A stretch of DNA of 64,000 bases, from the NCBI RefSeq assembly GCF_000504285.1, contig NZ_KI632511.1:1919372-1983371 (forward strand), given 5' to 3'. The notes below the pieces were generated by a model, which was not told where the DNA came from, searched no databases, and saw nothing but the letters and a program-made list of their open reading frames with translations. Each line of letters opens with the position of its first letter. Positions within the stretch are counted from its first letter, which is position 1. The translations under genes were made by a program, and so were the position numbers. This document shows positions 34,473 to 44,623 of this stretch, one piece after another. This stretch comes from Actinospica robiniae DSM 44927 (GTDB taxonomy: Bacteria > Actinomycetota > Actinomycetes > Streptomycetales > Catenulisporaceae).

Positions 34473-35276
34473 ATGCACCTCGGCGTGAACGTACCGAACT
34501 ACGGACCGGGGACCGATCCAGGCGTGCTGCGCGAGTGGGCGCGAGTCGTCGAAGGGCTCGGTTTCGATCTGCTGATGCTCTCCGACCACATCGCCGTCAC
34601 CCCGGATGTGGCGGTGCGCTATCCGGAGCGCTTCTTCGAACCCTTCACCACGTTGTCCTGGCTCGCCGGCAGCACGAGCCGGATCAAGCTGGGTACCACC
34701 GTGCTCGTGTTGCCGTACCGGCACCCGCTTCTGACGGCTCGTATGGCCGGCAACCTCGACGAGCTCAGCGGCGGCCGGTTCGTGCTCGGCGTGGGTGTCG
34801 GTGGGGCGAAGCAGGAGTTCGCCGCGCTCGGCGTCCCCTTCGCCGAGCGCGGTCGGCTGACTGACGAGTGCCTGCTGTCGCTGCGGCAGGCGTGGGGTGC
34901 CGGGTCTTCGATTCCCATCTGGGTCGGGGGCAACAGTCCGGCGGCGATCCGCCGCGCCGAGCGCTTCGGCGACGCCTGGCACCCCCTGCGCGTCACCCTG
35001 CCCTTCCTGCGCGAGACCGTCGCCAACCGCGCCCTGCCCGGGCTGGCGCCGCGCATCGCCTTCCAGCTGGGCAGCGCGCCGGTTCACGATCCCGAGAGAC
35101 CGGCCGGCACCGGCGACCTGGAGCAGATCCTTGACGATCTCCGCCAGCTTCAGCTGTTGGGAGCTGAGACCGTCGTGCTCGATCCCCCCCATGGGGATCC
35201 CGAGGAGACGCGACGGCCGGAAGAGGCTTGGCGGGCCCTGACCACCGTGGCCACTCAATGGAGGACGCAATCGTGA
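34473..35276 (+). CDS. LLM-class F420-dependent oxidoreductase
   Basis: This is a luciferase-like TIM-barrel enzyme, 267 aa, of the type that uses coenzyme F420 or FMN. Residues at the start (MHLGVNVPNYGPGTDPGVLR), DLLMLSDHIAVTPD, IKLGTTVLVLPYRHPLLTA and GGRFVLGVGVGGAKQEFAAL are typical of the group. The reaction is a hydride transfer to an unknown substrate. Its stop overlaps the GTG of the next gene (GTGA), so they are translationally coupled. It is divergent from the Lrp regulator. Confidence 0.85.
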   Translation: MHLGVNVPNYGPGTDPGVLREWARVVEGLGFDLLMLSDHIAVTPDVAVRYPERFFEPFTTLSWLAGSTSRIKLGTTVLVLPYRHPLLTARMAGNLDELSGGRFVLGVGVGGAKQEFAALGVPFAERGRLTDECLLSLRQAWGAGSSIPIWVGGNSPAAIRRAERFGDAWHPLRVTLPFLRETVANRALPGLAPRIAFQLGSAPVHDPERPAGTGDLEQILDDLRQLQLLGAETVVLDPPHGDPEETRRPEEAWRALTTVATQWRTQS

Positions 35277-35704
35277 TCACCCCCGCCGATGAGGCACTGC
35301 TGCGACGCGCGATCGCCATCGCGGCGACCGCCGTCACCCTCGGCGACGCGCCCTACGGATCGCTGCTGGCCGATCCTGCCGGAAAGATTCTCGCCGAGGC
35401 ACACAACACGGTTGTGCGCGATGACGACATCACGGCCCACCCTGAGCTCAAGCTCGCCCGATGGGCGGCACGCGAACTCGACGCCGAGACCGCCTCACGC
35501 ACGACGATGTACACCAGTTGCCAGCCATGCGGCATGTGCACCGGCGCGATCGCGCGCTCCGGACTCGTTCGCGTCGTCTACGCGCTGGCCACGGACCAGC
35601 TGATCGCATTGAACCCGGGCTCGGATTGGCCGGTCGTACCGCACGAGGGGCCCGCCTTGTTCGAGGAGGCGCGCGTTCCCATCGAGCGGCACTACCGGCC
35701 GTGA
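35273..35704 (+). CDS. nucleoside/cytosine deaminase-like zinc enzyme
   Basis: The 143-residue protein carries the deaminase zinc site: HPE in DDDITAHPELKLARWAARE, and the two Cys in TSCQPCGMCTGAIARSG. The catalytic Glu follows the His, as in cytosine, guanine and tRNA deaminases. The substrate is a base, nucleoside or related amine. The GTG at 35273 is preferred because GGAGG is 8 bp ahead and it overlaps the stop of the upstream gene by four bases. An ATG at 35258 is less likely. A joint pathway with the oxidoreductase is suggested by coupling only. Confidence 0.85.
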   Translation: MITPADEALLRRAIAIAATAVTLGDAPYGSLLADPAGKILAEAHNTVVRDDDITAHPELKLARWAARELDAETASRTTMYTSCQPCGMCTGAIARSGLVRVVYALATDQLIALNPGSDWPVVPHEGPALFEEARVPIERHYRP

Positions 35705-35796
35705 AACGTGGACATGCCTAGGACCCCGGCGAGCACTACAGTTTCCGCCGTCGGTTCATGCCGTGTCGCTCGACGCGGCACTAGGGGGGATGTGCC

Positions 35797-36603
35797 ATGG
35801 AGTCATCTGAGAAGAACGCCTGGCGGATACCGGGGCTCCTGGGTCTGCTCATCGCGGTGGTGTGTCTGGTGGTCCCGCCACTCGGCTTGTTCATGTTCAG
35901 GAGCCTGGTGGTGCTGCAGCCGAACGAAGCCGTCGTGCTCACCCGGCTGGGCAAGTATTCGGGGACGTTGCGCAGGGCGGGCTGGCACGCCGTCAACCCG
36001 CTGGCGCAGAAAGTGCACGTCTCGCTGAAGATCCGCACGAACGACAGCGAGTTCCAGAAGGTCAACGACATGGACGGCAATCCCATCGAGGTCTCCGCGA
36101 TGGTCGTCTGGCAAGTGCACGACACGGCGAAAGCAGTGTTCGACGTGCACGACTACCACGACTTCGTCGAGCTGCAGACTCAGGCCGCCTTGCACCACAC
36201 CGCGAGCCGGTTTCCGTACGACAGCCACGGGCAGGAGCGTCTCTCGCTCAGCGGCGACCCGGGCACCGTGGCCGACGCGCTCCGCACGGAACTCGGGTCG
36301 CGTCTCGCCGCGGCGGGAATCGTGGTCACGGACGTGCGCCTGCGCCGCATCGCCTACGCGCCCGAGGTCGCCGGCAACATGCTGCGACGTCAGCAGGCCG
36401 GCGCCGTCGTCGGGGCGCGCTCCAAGATCGTGGAGGGTGCGCTCGGCATGATCGACGCCACGCTCGCGCACCTGAGCGAAGGCAGCGGCGTCGTCCTCGA
36501 CGACAACCACAAGGCGAAGCTGGTCTCCAATCTCCTGGTCGTGCTCTGCAGCGAGCAGCACGTCCAGCCGGTACTCAACACCGGCTCGTCCAGCATCGAC
36601 TGA
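35797..36603 (+). CDS. SPFH/band 7 membrane protein
   Basis: The 268-residue protein has one transmembrane helix near the start (LLGLLIAVVCLVVPPLGLFM). Then follows an SPFH domain: LQPNEAVVLTRLGKYSGTLR, HVSLKIRTNDSEFQKVNDMD and GNPIEVSAMVVWQVHDTAKA. Such proteins form flotillin-like scaffolds in membrane microdomains. The length is normal. The SPFH core ends near residue 190, and the C-terminal part is helical. The gene stands alone; a hairpin separates it from the convergent ABC operon. Confidence 0.85.
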   Translation: MESSEKNAWRIPGLLGLLIAVVCLVVPPLGLFMFRSLVVLQPNEAVVLTRLGKYSGTLRRAGWHAVNPLAQKVHVSLKIRTNDSEFQKVNDMDGNPIEVSAMVVWQVHDTAKAVFDVHDYHDFVELQTQAALHHTASRFPYDSHGQERLSLSGDPGTVADALRTELGSRLAAAGIVVTDVRLRRIAYAPEVAGNMLRRQQAGAVVGARSKIVEGALGMIDATLAHLSEGSGVVLDDNHKAKLVSNLLVVLCSEQHVQPVLNTGSSSID

Positions 36604-36614
36604 GCCCGCGGCGG

Positions 36615-36639
36615 ACCGGCGGCTCAGCACACCGCCGGT
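36615..36639. terminator. bidirectional hairpin between SPFH and ABC genes
   Basis: ACCGGCGG and CCGCCGGT form an 8-bp stem around a 9-base loop, just after the SPFH stop (36603) and at the stop of the ABC ATPase gene (36640). Confidence 0.6.
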
Positions 36640-37330
<691 letters not shown>

Positions 37331-37338
<8 letters not shown>

Positions 37339-38371
37339 CGTCGCGCTCCCCGGCCTGCCCGTCGAGACCCTGCTCGCCGAGGCTCTGCTCGCCGACGCCC
37401 TGCTCCGGGCGCGTCTGACCCGGCCACACGCCGACATGGTCCGCCTCCTCTTCCAACCGGACCCGGTCGCGCATCTGAAGCCTCCTGATCATCGCGGCCG
37501 GCATCTGCAGGCGGCCCGCCCGGTCGAGAACGGCGTACTCCACGGCGTGGCGCACTTCCTCGCCGTCGTCACCGGTCACCGTGTGGCGCAGCGTCTCCGT
37601 GCTCGTACGCCCGTCCCGGATCGCCACCGTGCGGTCGACCTGGCCGGCCACCATGTGGTCGTGGGTGACGATCAGGACCGTGACGCCGAGTTCCGCGTTC
37701 ATCGTGCGCAGGGCGCCGAACACGTCGGCGGCGGTCTTCGTGTCGAGCTCGCCGGTGGGCTCGTCGGCCAGCAGCAGCGTGGGGCCGTTCGCGCACGCGG
37801 TGGCGATGGCGACGCGCTGCTGCTCGCCGCCGGACATCTGGTGCGGGCGGCGGTCGCGGCAGTAGGCCACGCCGAGCATCTCCAACAGTTCGTCCGCCCG
37901 GGCGTTGCGCTTCCTTCTTCCCGTGCCGGAGAAGCGCATGGGCAGCGCGGCGTTCTGCCGGGCGGTGAGGTAGGGCACCAGGTTCCTCGCGGTCTGCTGC
38001 CAGACGAATCCGACCGTCTTGCGGCGGTAGTCCAGCCAGGCGGCGCCGCGCATCGCCGCCACGTCCCTGCCGTCCACGCGCAGGCTGCCCGCGGTGGGGC
38101 GGTCCATTCCGCCGAGGATGTTGAGCAGGGTGGATTTGCCGCTTCCGGACGCGCCGACCAGGGCGAGCAGTTCGCCTCGCTTGACCAGCAGGTCGAGGCC
38201 TTGGAGGGCTTGGACCTCCACTCCGTCCGCGGTGTAGATGCGCACGAGTTGATCGCACACGACGAGGGCGTCCTCGCCGTAGCCCTCCCTGCCCGCACGC
38301 AGTTCGCTGCGGATCTGGTCGAGGCCGGCCGCCTCGTGGATCGCGAGTTTTCCGTCTTCGCGTACTGTCAT
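37331..38371 (-). CDS. ABC transporter ATP-binding protein with C-terminal extension
   Basis: The 346-residue protein holds Walker A GASGSGKSTLLNILGG, signature MSGGEQQRVAIATACANGP, Walker B LLADEPTGELD and switch IVTHD. It is about 110 residues longer than its neighbour at 36640. The tail (from about 255) contains RHAVEYAVLDRAGRLQMPA, an AbrB/SpoVT-like pattern, and then charged, Gly-rich sequence. Its ATG overlaps the stop of the permease gene by four bases. It probably acts with the other ATPase as the pair serving the two permeases. Confidence 0.82.
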
Positions 38372-41091
38372 GATCGATCGCCTACTCTCAGGGCCGTGGC
38401 GACGCCGCGGCGGCGGCTGAGTGCGGCATGGCCGAGCAGGGCGAGGGCCGCGGCGGCCGCGATCGCCGCGCTCGCTTCGGCGAGGGCGCCGAGGTCGAAG
38501 ACCCTGGGGGCGGGCGCCGGGGTGCCGCTGAAGGCGGCGAGGTCGAGCGCGGGACCGATCAGGGCGCTGATGGCGACCGAGCCGATCACGCCGCCGATCA
38601 GGCTGACGATCACGGGTGGCAGTTGCTCGGTGAGCACGAGCAGGTCCAGCCGGGAGCGGCTCAGGCCCATGGTGGCCAGGCGGTTCATGCCGGCGGCGCG
38701 GGCGGGGCCCTGCAGCGACAGGCTCACCGCGAGGGCGGCCACGCAGCAGGCCAGCGCGATGCCGATGCCGAGGTCGAAGAGCCCGAAAACGCCGCTCTGC
38801 ATGGGGGCGTCGGTCAGCGCGGCCAGCGCCGTGGCGCGCTGCGTGATCTGCGCGCCGGGGACGCGGCTGAACGTCGCGGCCAACCGTCGCGCGTCGATAT
38901 CGCCGTCGAGCATGACGATCGAGGCGCCCGGCGGGCTCTTGAACGCCCACACCGGGATGATCACGAAGGTGTCGACGGATGGAAGGGCCGCCGTGTCCGC
39001 GACGGTACCGATGGATTTAAGCGTCAGGGTACTGCCGAAAAGGTCGAGTTTGACCGTCTTCGCGCCCATGGCCGCGGCCAGTGCCGGAGAGATGATGACG
39101 GGCGTCGGCGCGCCGGACTCTGTCCGCGTGTGCGGCAGGGCGAGCTTGACGCCGGTAAAGGCCTGATAAGCGGCGGGATCGACGACCAGCACGGTGAACT
39201 GCCCCGCGTACGCGTCGTTTCCGGAGATCTCCGCGCTGTACGCGCTCACGCTTCGGGTGACACCGGGCAGCGCCTCGGCCTGATCGACCACGTTCGCCGG
39301 GACGGTCGTGCCGAGCCCGCCGACCCTGACCGTGTCGTCGGCTCCGACCGCCTGCCATGAGGCGTTGACCTCGGCGGCGCTGATGCTGCCGCGGATCGTG
39401 GAGCCCATGGCGATCACGGCGAAGGCGAGAATCAGCGCCGCGCTCGGCAGAAGCGTGGCGGTGGAGGAGCGAGACGCCCGGGCCAGGCCGACGAAGGCCA
39501 CCGCGCCGCGGGCGAACGCGGCCAGCTTGGTCAGTGCCCTGACGACAGGCGGCCCGAGGTGCAGCAGGATGAGCGCGATGGGGACGGCTGCGAGAAGCGG
39601 AGCGGACCCGACCAGTGCGTTGTCTGAGGCCTGAGACGTGTCGAAGCGCAGCGCTACCACTGAGCCGACGCAGACTACGATGATGGCCGCCGTCAGCGCG
39701 ATCCGTCGCGCCCGGCAAACGCGGCCGGCGCTGCGATCCTGGTGGCCCACCGTGTGGCCGCGCGGGACGCGGCCGTGGGTGTGCACGGCCAGCACCGCAG
39801 GTCCGAGCAGCGCCAACGCGCCGGTGAATACTGCCGGCAGCCACGAGTCTCCGTGCGCCAGCAGCGTCACCGCAATCACGCAGGGGACTGATATCAGCCC
39901 TGCGCGTGCCGCCTCGGCCGCGAGCGCGCGTCTCGATGCGCCGCGGGCTCGCATCATCGCCAGTTCGTTGGTTCGACGCTCGGCCACCAGCCGGATGCAC
40001 AGCAGGATCAGGATGACGCCGAGGACCTCCAGCGACGTCGTCACCAGCGAGAGCAGCGTCGCGATTTGCGACTGCTGCTTGACGAACGCGCCGACTGTGG
40101 CGGCGGGGCCGACGTTGAGGTGGATCAGGACGTCCCGGAGTTGGCCGGTACCCTCGACCGGACCCACCAGGACGGCGCTGATCTGCGACTGGGCCTGTTG
40201 GAGGGCGGCGGACAGGGTTGCGGCGCGATCGGCGGTGACCTTGGACAGGTCGAGCGAGGTGACCGTCTGAAGGGTCGTGTTCGTCTCGGCCTGTGCCGAG
40301 ACGAGCGCCTTCGCGGCCTGCGGCGCGACGAACATCATCGCGTTCTGGTACAGCGTGTTCGGAACCGGGCCGTCGGCGTCGAGGTACGGCGTGACGGTGC
40401 CGGGATCCGTGGTCCAGTAGGCGCTTCGGGCATCGGTGGGTTCGAATATGCCCGTGACGGTGAGCTCGAGGGTGCCGGCGGTGCTGCTCTTGACCTTGAG
40501 CACGGAGCCGACGTGCGCGTGCGCCGAGGTAGCAGTGGCCTCGGAGATGGCGACGTCGAACGCGGCCGATGCATGGGCGCTCGGCGCCCTCGATGCCTGC
40601 GGCAGGCTGCCGGAGATCAGGTGCAGCGGTGCGAGCGTGTCGCGGCAGACGAGCCAGGTGACGTCGGGTAGCTTCGAGCCCGGCACGGAGATCACGCCGG
40701 CGTTCGCCGACAGGCCGATCCAGTTGCCCGACGCCGTGCCGACCGGGAGCCCGAGTCCGGCGATAGTCCGATTGAGCGATTCCTTGATCTGGCTGAGAGT
40801 GTAAGCGCTCAGCGGCTGCAACGGAGCGTCGTAGAGGGCCCCTTCGACGTCGGAGAGGCTCTGCTGCGAAGTGACCGACTGCTCGAGCTGAGCGGACGTG
40901 CTCAGCGCGTGGCGCAGGGCCGAGGTCTCGATCGTGTTGGTCCGATGCGCGGCGTCGAGAGCGACGAAGGTTCCGGCGCTTGCGACCACGGCGAGGAGCA
41001 GCGCCGGAGCGATCGCGCTGCCGGCGAGGACGGAGAGAGCGGTCACGATCGCCGCGAGGGCGCCGCGCAGGCGGCCGAAAATGGACGTCAC
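38368..41091 (-). CDS. FtsX/MacB-like ABC permease
   Basis: This is a large membrane protein of 907 aa. It has a first transmembrane helix near the front (LAGSAIAPALLLAVVASAGT), a long outer domain (about 45-350), a cluster of helices in the middle (LLSLVTTSLEVLGVILILLC and later), a second outer domain, and C-terminal helices (FDLGIGIALACCVAALAVSL). This is the doubled FtsX layout of LolC/MacB-type exporters that work on substrates outside the membrane. The GTG start at 41091 follows the stop of the upstream permease by two bases, with GGAG ahead. The open frame extends to 41628, but only from 41091 does it look like protein. It is coupled to the ATPase downstream. Confidence 0.82.
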   Translation of the reverse strand: MTSIFGRLRGALAAIVTALSVLAGSAIAPALLLAVVASAGTFVALDAAHRTNTIETSALRHALSTSAQLEQSVTSQQSLSDVEGALYDAPLQPLSAYTLSQIKESLNRTIAGLGLPVGTASGNWIGLSANAGVISVPGSKLPDVTWLVCRDTLAPLHLISGSLPQASRAPSAHASAAFDVAISEATATSAHAHVGSVLKVKSSTAGTLELTVTGIFEPTDARSAYWTTDPGTVTPYLDADGPVPNTLYQNAMMFVAPQAAKALVSAQAETNTTLQTVTSLDLSKVTADRAATLSAALQQAQSQISAVLVGPVEGTGQLRDVLIHLNVGPAATVGAFVKQQSQIATLLSLVTTSLEVLGVILILLCIRLVAERRTNELAMMRARGASRRALAAEAARAGLISVPCVIAVTLLAHGDSWLPAVFTGALALLGPAVLAVHTHGRVPRGHTVGHQDRSAGRVCRARRIALTAAIIVVCVGSVVALRFDTSQASDNALVGSAPLLAAVPIALILLHLGPPVVRALTKLAAFARGAVAFVGLARASRSSTATLLPSAALILAFAVIAMGSTIRGSISAAEVNASWQAVGADDTVRVGGLGTTVPANVVDQAEALPGVTRSVSAYSAEISGNDAYAGQFTVLVVDPAAYQAFTGVKLALPHTRTESGAPTPVIISPALAAAMGAKTVKLDLFGSTLTLKSIGTVADTAALPSVDTFVIIPVWAFKSPPGASIVMLDGDIDARRLAATFSRVPGAQITQRATALAALTDAPMQSGVFGLFDLGIGIALACCVAALAVSLSLQGPARAAGMNRLATMGLSRSRLDLLVLTEQLPPVIVSLIGGVIGSVAISALIGPALDLAAFSGTPAPAPRVFDLGALAEASAAIAAAAALALLGHAALSRRRGVATALRVGDRS

Positions 41092-41093
41092 GG

Positions 41094-44000
41094 CTACAGC
41101 TCCTCCGTCATGCGCAGCCGGGCGGCCGGGTCCGGTCGGCGCAGAGCCGCGGGCAGGATAGCCGGGAGCGGGGCGAAGGCCGCGACTGCGGCGAGCACGG
41201 CCGACCAGCCCCACACGATGACGATCTTGGCTGACGGCACCGGGATCGTCGCGTCGACGGTCAGGGTGAGGGAGGGCAGCAGCAGGTAGGCGAGCCCGAT
41301 GCCGAAGCCGAGGCCGAGCAGGGCCGCAGGCACGTTCACCACGCTGCGTTCGCCGCACTGCAGGGCGGCCTGGCGCCGCGCGGACAGGCCGAGCGCGGCC
41401 AGCACGGCCTCGTGCCCGGCGCGTTCCCGGCGCGAGGCGGCCGCCACCGCGGCGAGTGTGACGACGGCCAGGATGCCGACGGCGATGCCGAGTGCGAGCA
41501 GGGCCTGCTGGGCGGGCTCGGCGAAGAGATCGCCCGTGATGCTGCCGCGCACGTCGGCGAGGTCGGTGGCGGCGGTGCCGGCGGGAAGTCCGGCGGGCAC
41601 GGCTCCGCCCCGGGTATCGAGCCACCATTCGTCGACGACTTCGGGTCCTGAGCCGCTGGCGAGGACTTCGTCCTCGAGTCGGGCGAGGTCCACGATGACG
41701 CCGCCACTCGGATCCTCGGCGCCGGGCATCGTCGGGAAGTCCTGCGTCGAGGCGACGATCTGCGCGGGGAGCGTGTTGCCGTCGATGTCGATGCTGGTCG
41801 AGGAGCCGATATCCAGGTGGTTCGCGGCGAGGTAGGTCGCGGTGGCGGCGACCGGCAGTGCGCTGGCACGACTCAGTGGGCTGAGCGTGAGGGAGCCGGG
41901 CACGGGCAGCACTACTCCGTACTGGGCCAGGGCACCGAGATCACGGCCGCCCTCGCCGGGCTGGAAGTGCTCGGTCCACGCCCCGTCGGGCCCCTCGGCC
42001 GGAGCGCTCGCGGCGCTGGCCGATGTGGGTGTCTGGAGACCGTGGGCTTGGAGGGTGGGGATCAGGGCATTGAGGCCGGGACTGTCGGCGTAGGCGGACC
42101 AGGATTTGAGAGTACTGAGGTCTGTCCCGGTGCCGGGCGATCCGGCGGACGCGCTGTCCGAAGTACGAATCCCGACGATCGAGAAGCCGGCGTTCACAGC
42201 GCCGATGGGAACGTCGTAGTGCAGCGAGATCCCCACCAGACGCAAGGGATAGGCGAGCGCAGAGTCGCTCGGCAGAGCGTAAATCAGCGTGCTCGTTTCG
42301 GCACCGTCCGAAATCGCCTGAGCTGCGGCCTGCGTGGTCACTCCGTGCGCGTCCTGAACGGCGATGGCTACGGACCTGCCGGTGAGGTCGCCGTCGAGAC
42401 GCAAGGACACTGCGACGCGCGAAGGGCGGCCCGGCAAGGCGATCGCAGGTACCTTCGATCCGGCGAGCCGCGACCACACCTGCGCCGAGGGCGTGGAGAA
42501 CGTGCCGTTCGGGGCGTACATCGTCCTCGACGCAGTGGTGCTGTCGAGCGCGAGGAGGGTCGAGCTGCCGTCACCGCCCGAGCGTATTGCCGCGGTGGCG
42601 CTCTTCACTCCGGAAAGGTTCGCGATAGCCGGATCGCCCTCGTTGTGCGGGTCGGCGTTCTCAACGGTGACGTGGACGTCCGCGCCCACTTGATAAGCAC
42701 TCTGAGCAGCCGCCGAGTCGAGCCAGGTCTGGTGCTGCGCGATGCTGAACGTGCCCAGCGCCACCGCCAGGACCAGCAGCGACGCCGGTCCGGCCTGCCG
42801 ACGCGGAGTGCGCCCGACCTGCCAGGCGACGTGTGCGAAGGAGAACCCGCGGCCGCGGTCGGAGAGCCGGTCGGCGAGCGCGCCGATGAGGGCGATCAGC
42901 CGAGGGCCGAGCAACGCGGCCGCGCATAGGCCGAGCGCCGGGCAGAGCGCGCCGAGCGGGTTGATCTGCGCGCCGCCGTCCGAGCCGGTGCTGATCAGCG
43001 GAAGCGAGCGCAGCTGCCAGTACGCGACGGCGAAGAGCACCACGAAGACGACGTCGATCTGTGCACGGCCGAAGGAGGCCAGGCGCGCCTGCCGGGTGCT
43101 GCGGGGAGGCAGCTCGCGCGTCGCGCGGCGTCGGCCTCCGGAGAAGAACAGCGCGGGAACGCAGAATGCAGCGAAGATCGCTGCTGCAGTCCAGGATTGC
43201 GAAGCGGGCGACGGGGAGCCGAGGGCGGTGCCGGTCGCCTCGCCTGCGTGTCTGCTGAGATACCGGCCGAGGACGAGGCCCAGCGGCCCGGCCACCGCCA
43301 GTGCTGACGCCGCGACGAGCACCACCTCGACGAGGTCGGCGAGGATGAACTGCCACGTGGAGCGGCCGCGCTGGATGAACAGCGCGCGCTCGGCCTCGCG
43401 CCGGGCGGCCAGGGGCCGAGCGCAGACCGTGAGTGCCGTGACCGCGAGCAGGGCGAGCTCGAGCGAGGAGACGAGCAGTGTGGAGTTCGCCGACGCTCGC
43501 GACGCGGCGATGGTGGAGAGCACGGACGGCAGGGTCGAGTCCGTCCGCACCCCGGGCAGTGCAGGGTCCTGCGATATGACCGCGAGGAATTGGCTCACTT
43601 CGTCTGCGGCTGTGGACGGGTTGGCGCCGGCGAGAGAAGTGACCGGGATCCGCAGCAGCACCACAGTGTTCGCGGCCGCGAGCGAGCCGCCCGTGAACGC
43701 GGCCGAGTTGACCGCGAGCGGGCCGTAAGTGAAGGCGGCGCCGTACTCGACGGAGGTCGCGGTCCCGACCGGGCTCAGCCGCCAGTAGATGTCGGTGGTG
43801 GAATCCGGCCGGTAGAGGCCGACGACGACGAACGTCGCGGCCGAGCTCTTCGCGGCGGCGAAGCCCATGCTCTGGTTCAGTGCGAGCTCGCTGCCCACGC
43901 CGAGCTTGAGCTTGGTGCCCAAGGCGACGGGGATCGCCACCTGGATCGGACCTGCGGACTTCGAACCCTGAGATGTCTTCGGCCCCTGCGGCCAGGTCCC

Positions 44001-44408
44001 GGCCTCGAGTGTGGCGTGGTCGGCGAGATTCTCGGCGGCGGTGGCGACCATGAAACTCTCGACGACGCCGTCGGAGGTCGGGACGGCGGTGTAGAGCAGC
44101 GGTTTGGACCACAGGGCCGCTTCGGTGGCGAAGGAGAGCGAGCCGAGGTTCTGCCGCGCGTCGGCGCGGACGGCTTCGTATGCGGCCTGATACGCCGCGG
44201 GCGAGGTGGTCGACGCATTGAAGGTGAAGGAGGTATCTGCACCCGCCAAGCGGGCGGCCGAGGCCCGGCCCAGGGCCTGAGCGTCGAAGGCCGCGAAGGC
44301 GGCCACGAGCGTGGCCGTGGCCGTGGCGATCGCGAACACCAACAGGAAAACGGGCCAGTGCGCGGTGGCGCGGGCGAGTGGAAACGGCCGAGGCCAACGC
44401 GGCTGCAC
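41094..44408 (-). CDS. large FtsX/MacB-like ABC permease
   Basis: The 1104-residue membrane protein starts with PVFLLVFAIATATATLVAAF as its first helix. Then follow a large outer domain (about 45-310), a core of helices (LLVSSLELALLAVTALTVCA and further), a second large outer domain, and C-terminal helices (QQALLALGIAVGILAVVTLA and others). It pairs with the smaller permease at 38368. The GTG start at 44408 has GGGAG 7 bp ahead. It is first in the operon. The palindrome TGAAGCGCTTCGA stands 28 bp upstream, so the operon is in the same regulon as the biosynthetic genes, and export of the cluster product is likely. Confidence 0.82.
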   Translation of the reverse strand: MQPRWPRPFPLARATAHWPVFLLVFAIATATATLVAAFAAFDAQALGRASAARLAGADTSFTFNASTTSPAAYQAAYEAVRADARQNLGSLSFATEAALWSKPLLYTAVPTSDGVVESFMVATAAENLADHATLEAGTWPQGPKTSQGSKSAGPIQVAIPVALGTKLKLGVGSELALNQSMGFAAAKSSAATFVVVGLYRPDSTTDIYWRLSPVGTATSVEYGAAFTYGPLAVNSAAFTGGSLAAANTVVLLRIPVTSLAGANPSTAADEVSQFLAVISQDPALPGVRTDSTLPSVLSTIAASRASANSTLLVSSLELALLAVTALTVCARPLAARREAERALFIQRGRSTWQFILADLVEVVLVAASALAVAGPLGLVLGRYLSRHAGEATGTALGSPSPASQSWTAAAIFAAFCVPALFFSGGRRRATRELPPRSTRQARLASFGRAQIDVVFVVLFAVAYWQLRSLPLISTGSDGGAQINPLGALCPALGLCAAALLGPRLIALIGALADRLSDRGRGFSFAHVAWQVGRTPRRQAGPASLLVLAVALGTFSIAQHQTWLDSAAAQSAYQVGADVHVTVENADPHNEGDPAIANLSGVKSATAAIRSGGDGSSTLLALDSTTASRTMYAPNGTFSTPSAQVWSRLAGSKVPAIALPGRPSRVAVSLRLDGDLTGRSVAIAVQDAHGVTTQAAAQAISDGAETSTLIYALPSDSALAYPLRLVGISLHYDVPIGAVNAGFSIVGIRTSDSASAGSPGTGTDLSTLKSWSAYADSPGLNALIPTLQAHGLQTPTSASAASAPAEGPDGAWTEHFQPGEGGRDLGALAQYGVVLPVPGSLTLSPLSRASALPVAATATYLAANHLDIGSSTSIDIDGNTLPAQIVASTQDFPTMPGAEDPSGGVIVDLARLEDEVLASGSGPEVVDEWWLDTRGGAVPAGLPAGTAATDLADVRGSITGDLFAEPAQQALLALGIAVGILAVVTLAAVAAASRRERAGHEAVLAALGLSARRQAALQCGERSVVNVPAALLGLGFGIGLAYLLLPSLTLTVDATIPVPSAKIVIVWGWSAVLAAVAAFAPLPAILPAALRRPDPAARLRMTEEL

Positions 44409-44435
44409 CAGGCGTCTCCCGCTATCGCCGGCCGG

Positions 44436-44449
44436 TGAAGCGCTTCGAC
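44436..44449. promoter_or_regulatory. cluster operator, ABC operon side (imperfect)
   Basis: TGAAGCGCTTCGAC matches TCGAAGCGCTTCGA except at the second base of the left arm. It lies 28 bp before the ABC permease start. Confidence 0.7.
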
Positions 44450-44544
44450 ATTTCGGTCCTCCATTGGCCGCGCACAGACTGTCGCCCCGTCAGAAATCTG
44501 CGCCCAATGCTAGACCACGCACGTGGAGTCTGTATAGAGTGCGC

Positions 44545-44560
44545 GTCGAAGCGCTTCGAC
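44545..44560. promoter_or_regulatory. cluster operator, biosynthetic operon side
   Basis: GTCGAAGCGCTTCGAC is a perfect 16-bp palindrome, 63 bp before the first gene of the plus-strand operon and 111 bp (centre to centre) from the imperfect copy on the ABC side. The two may be bridged by a dimer of dimers. The rest of 44409-44623 is the divergent promoter region. Confidence 0.82.
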
Positions 44561-44623
44561 ACCGAGGCTGAAACTCAGCCCCGAGCCTGAGCTTCGACAC
44601 CGAGGTCTGACGAGGGGGTGGCC

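Noticed and set aside
38428-39360. 310-residue plus-strand frame over the ABC permease
   Set aside because: It is antisense to the permease coding sequence and contains only Arg/Gly/Glu-rich sequence.
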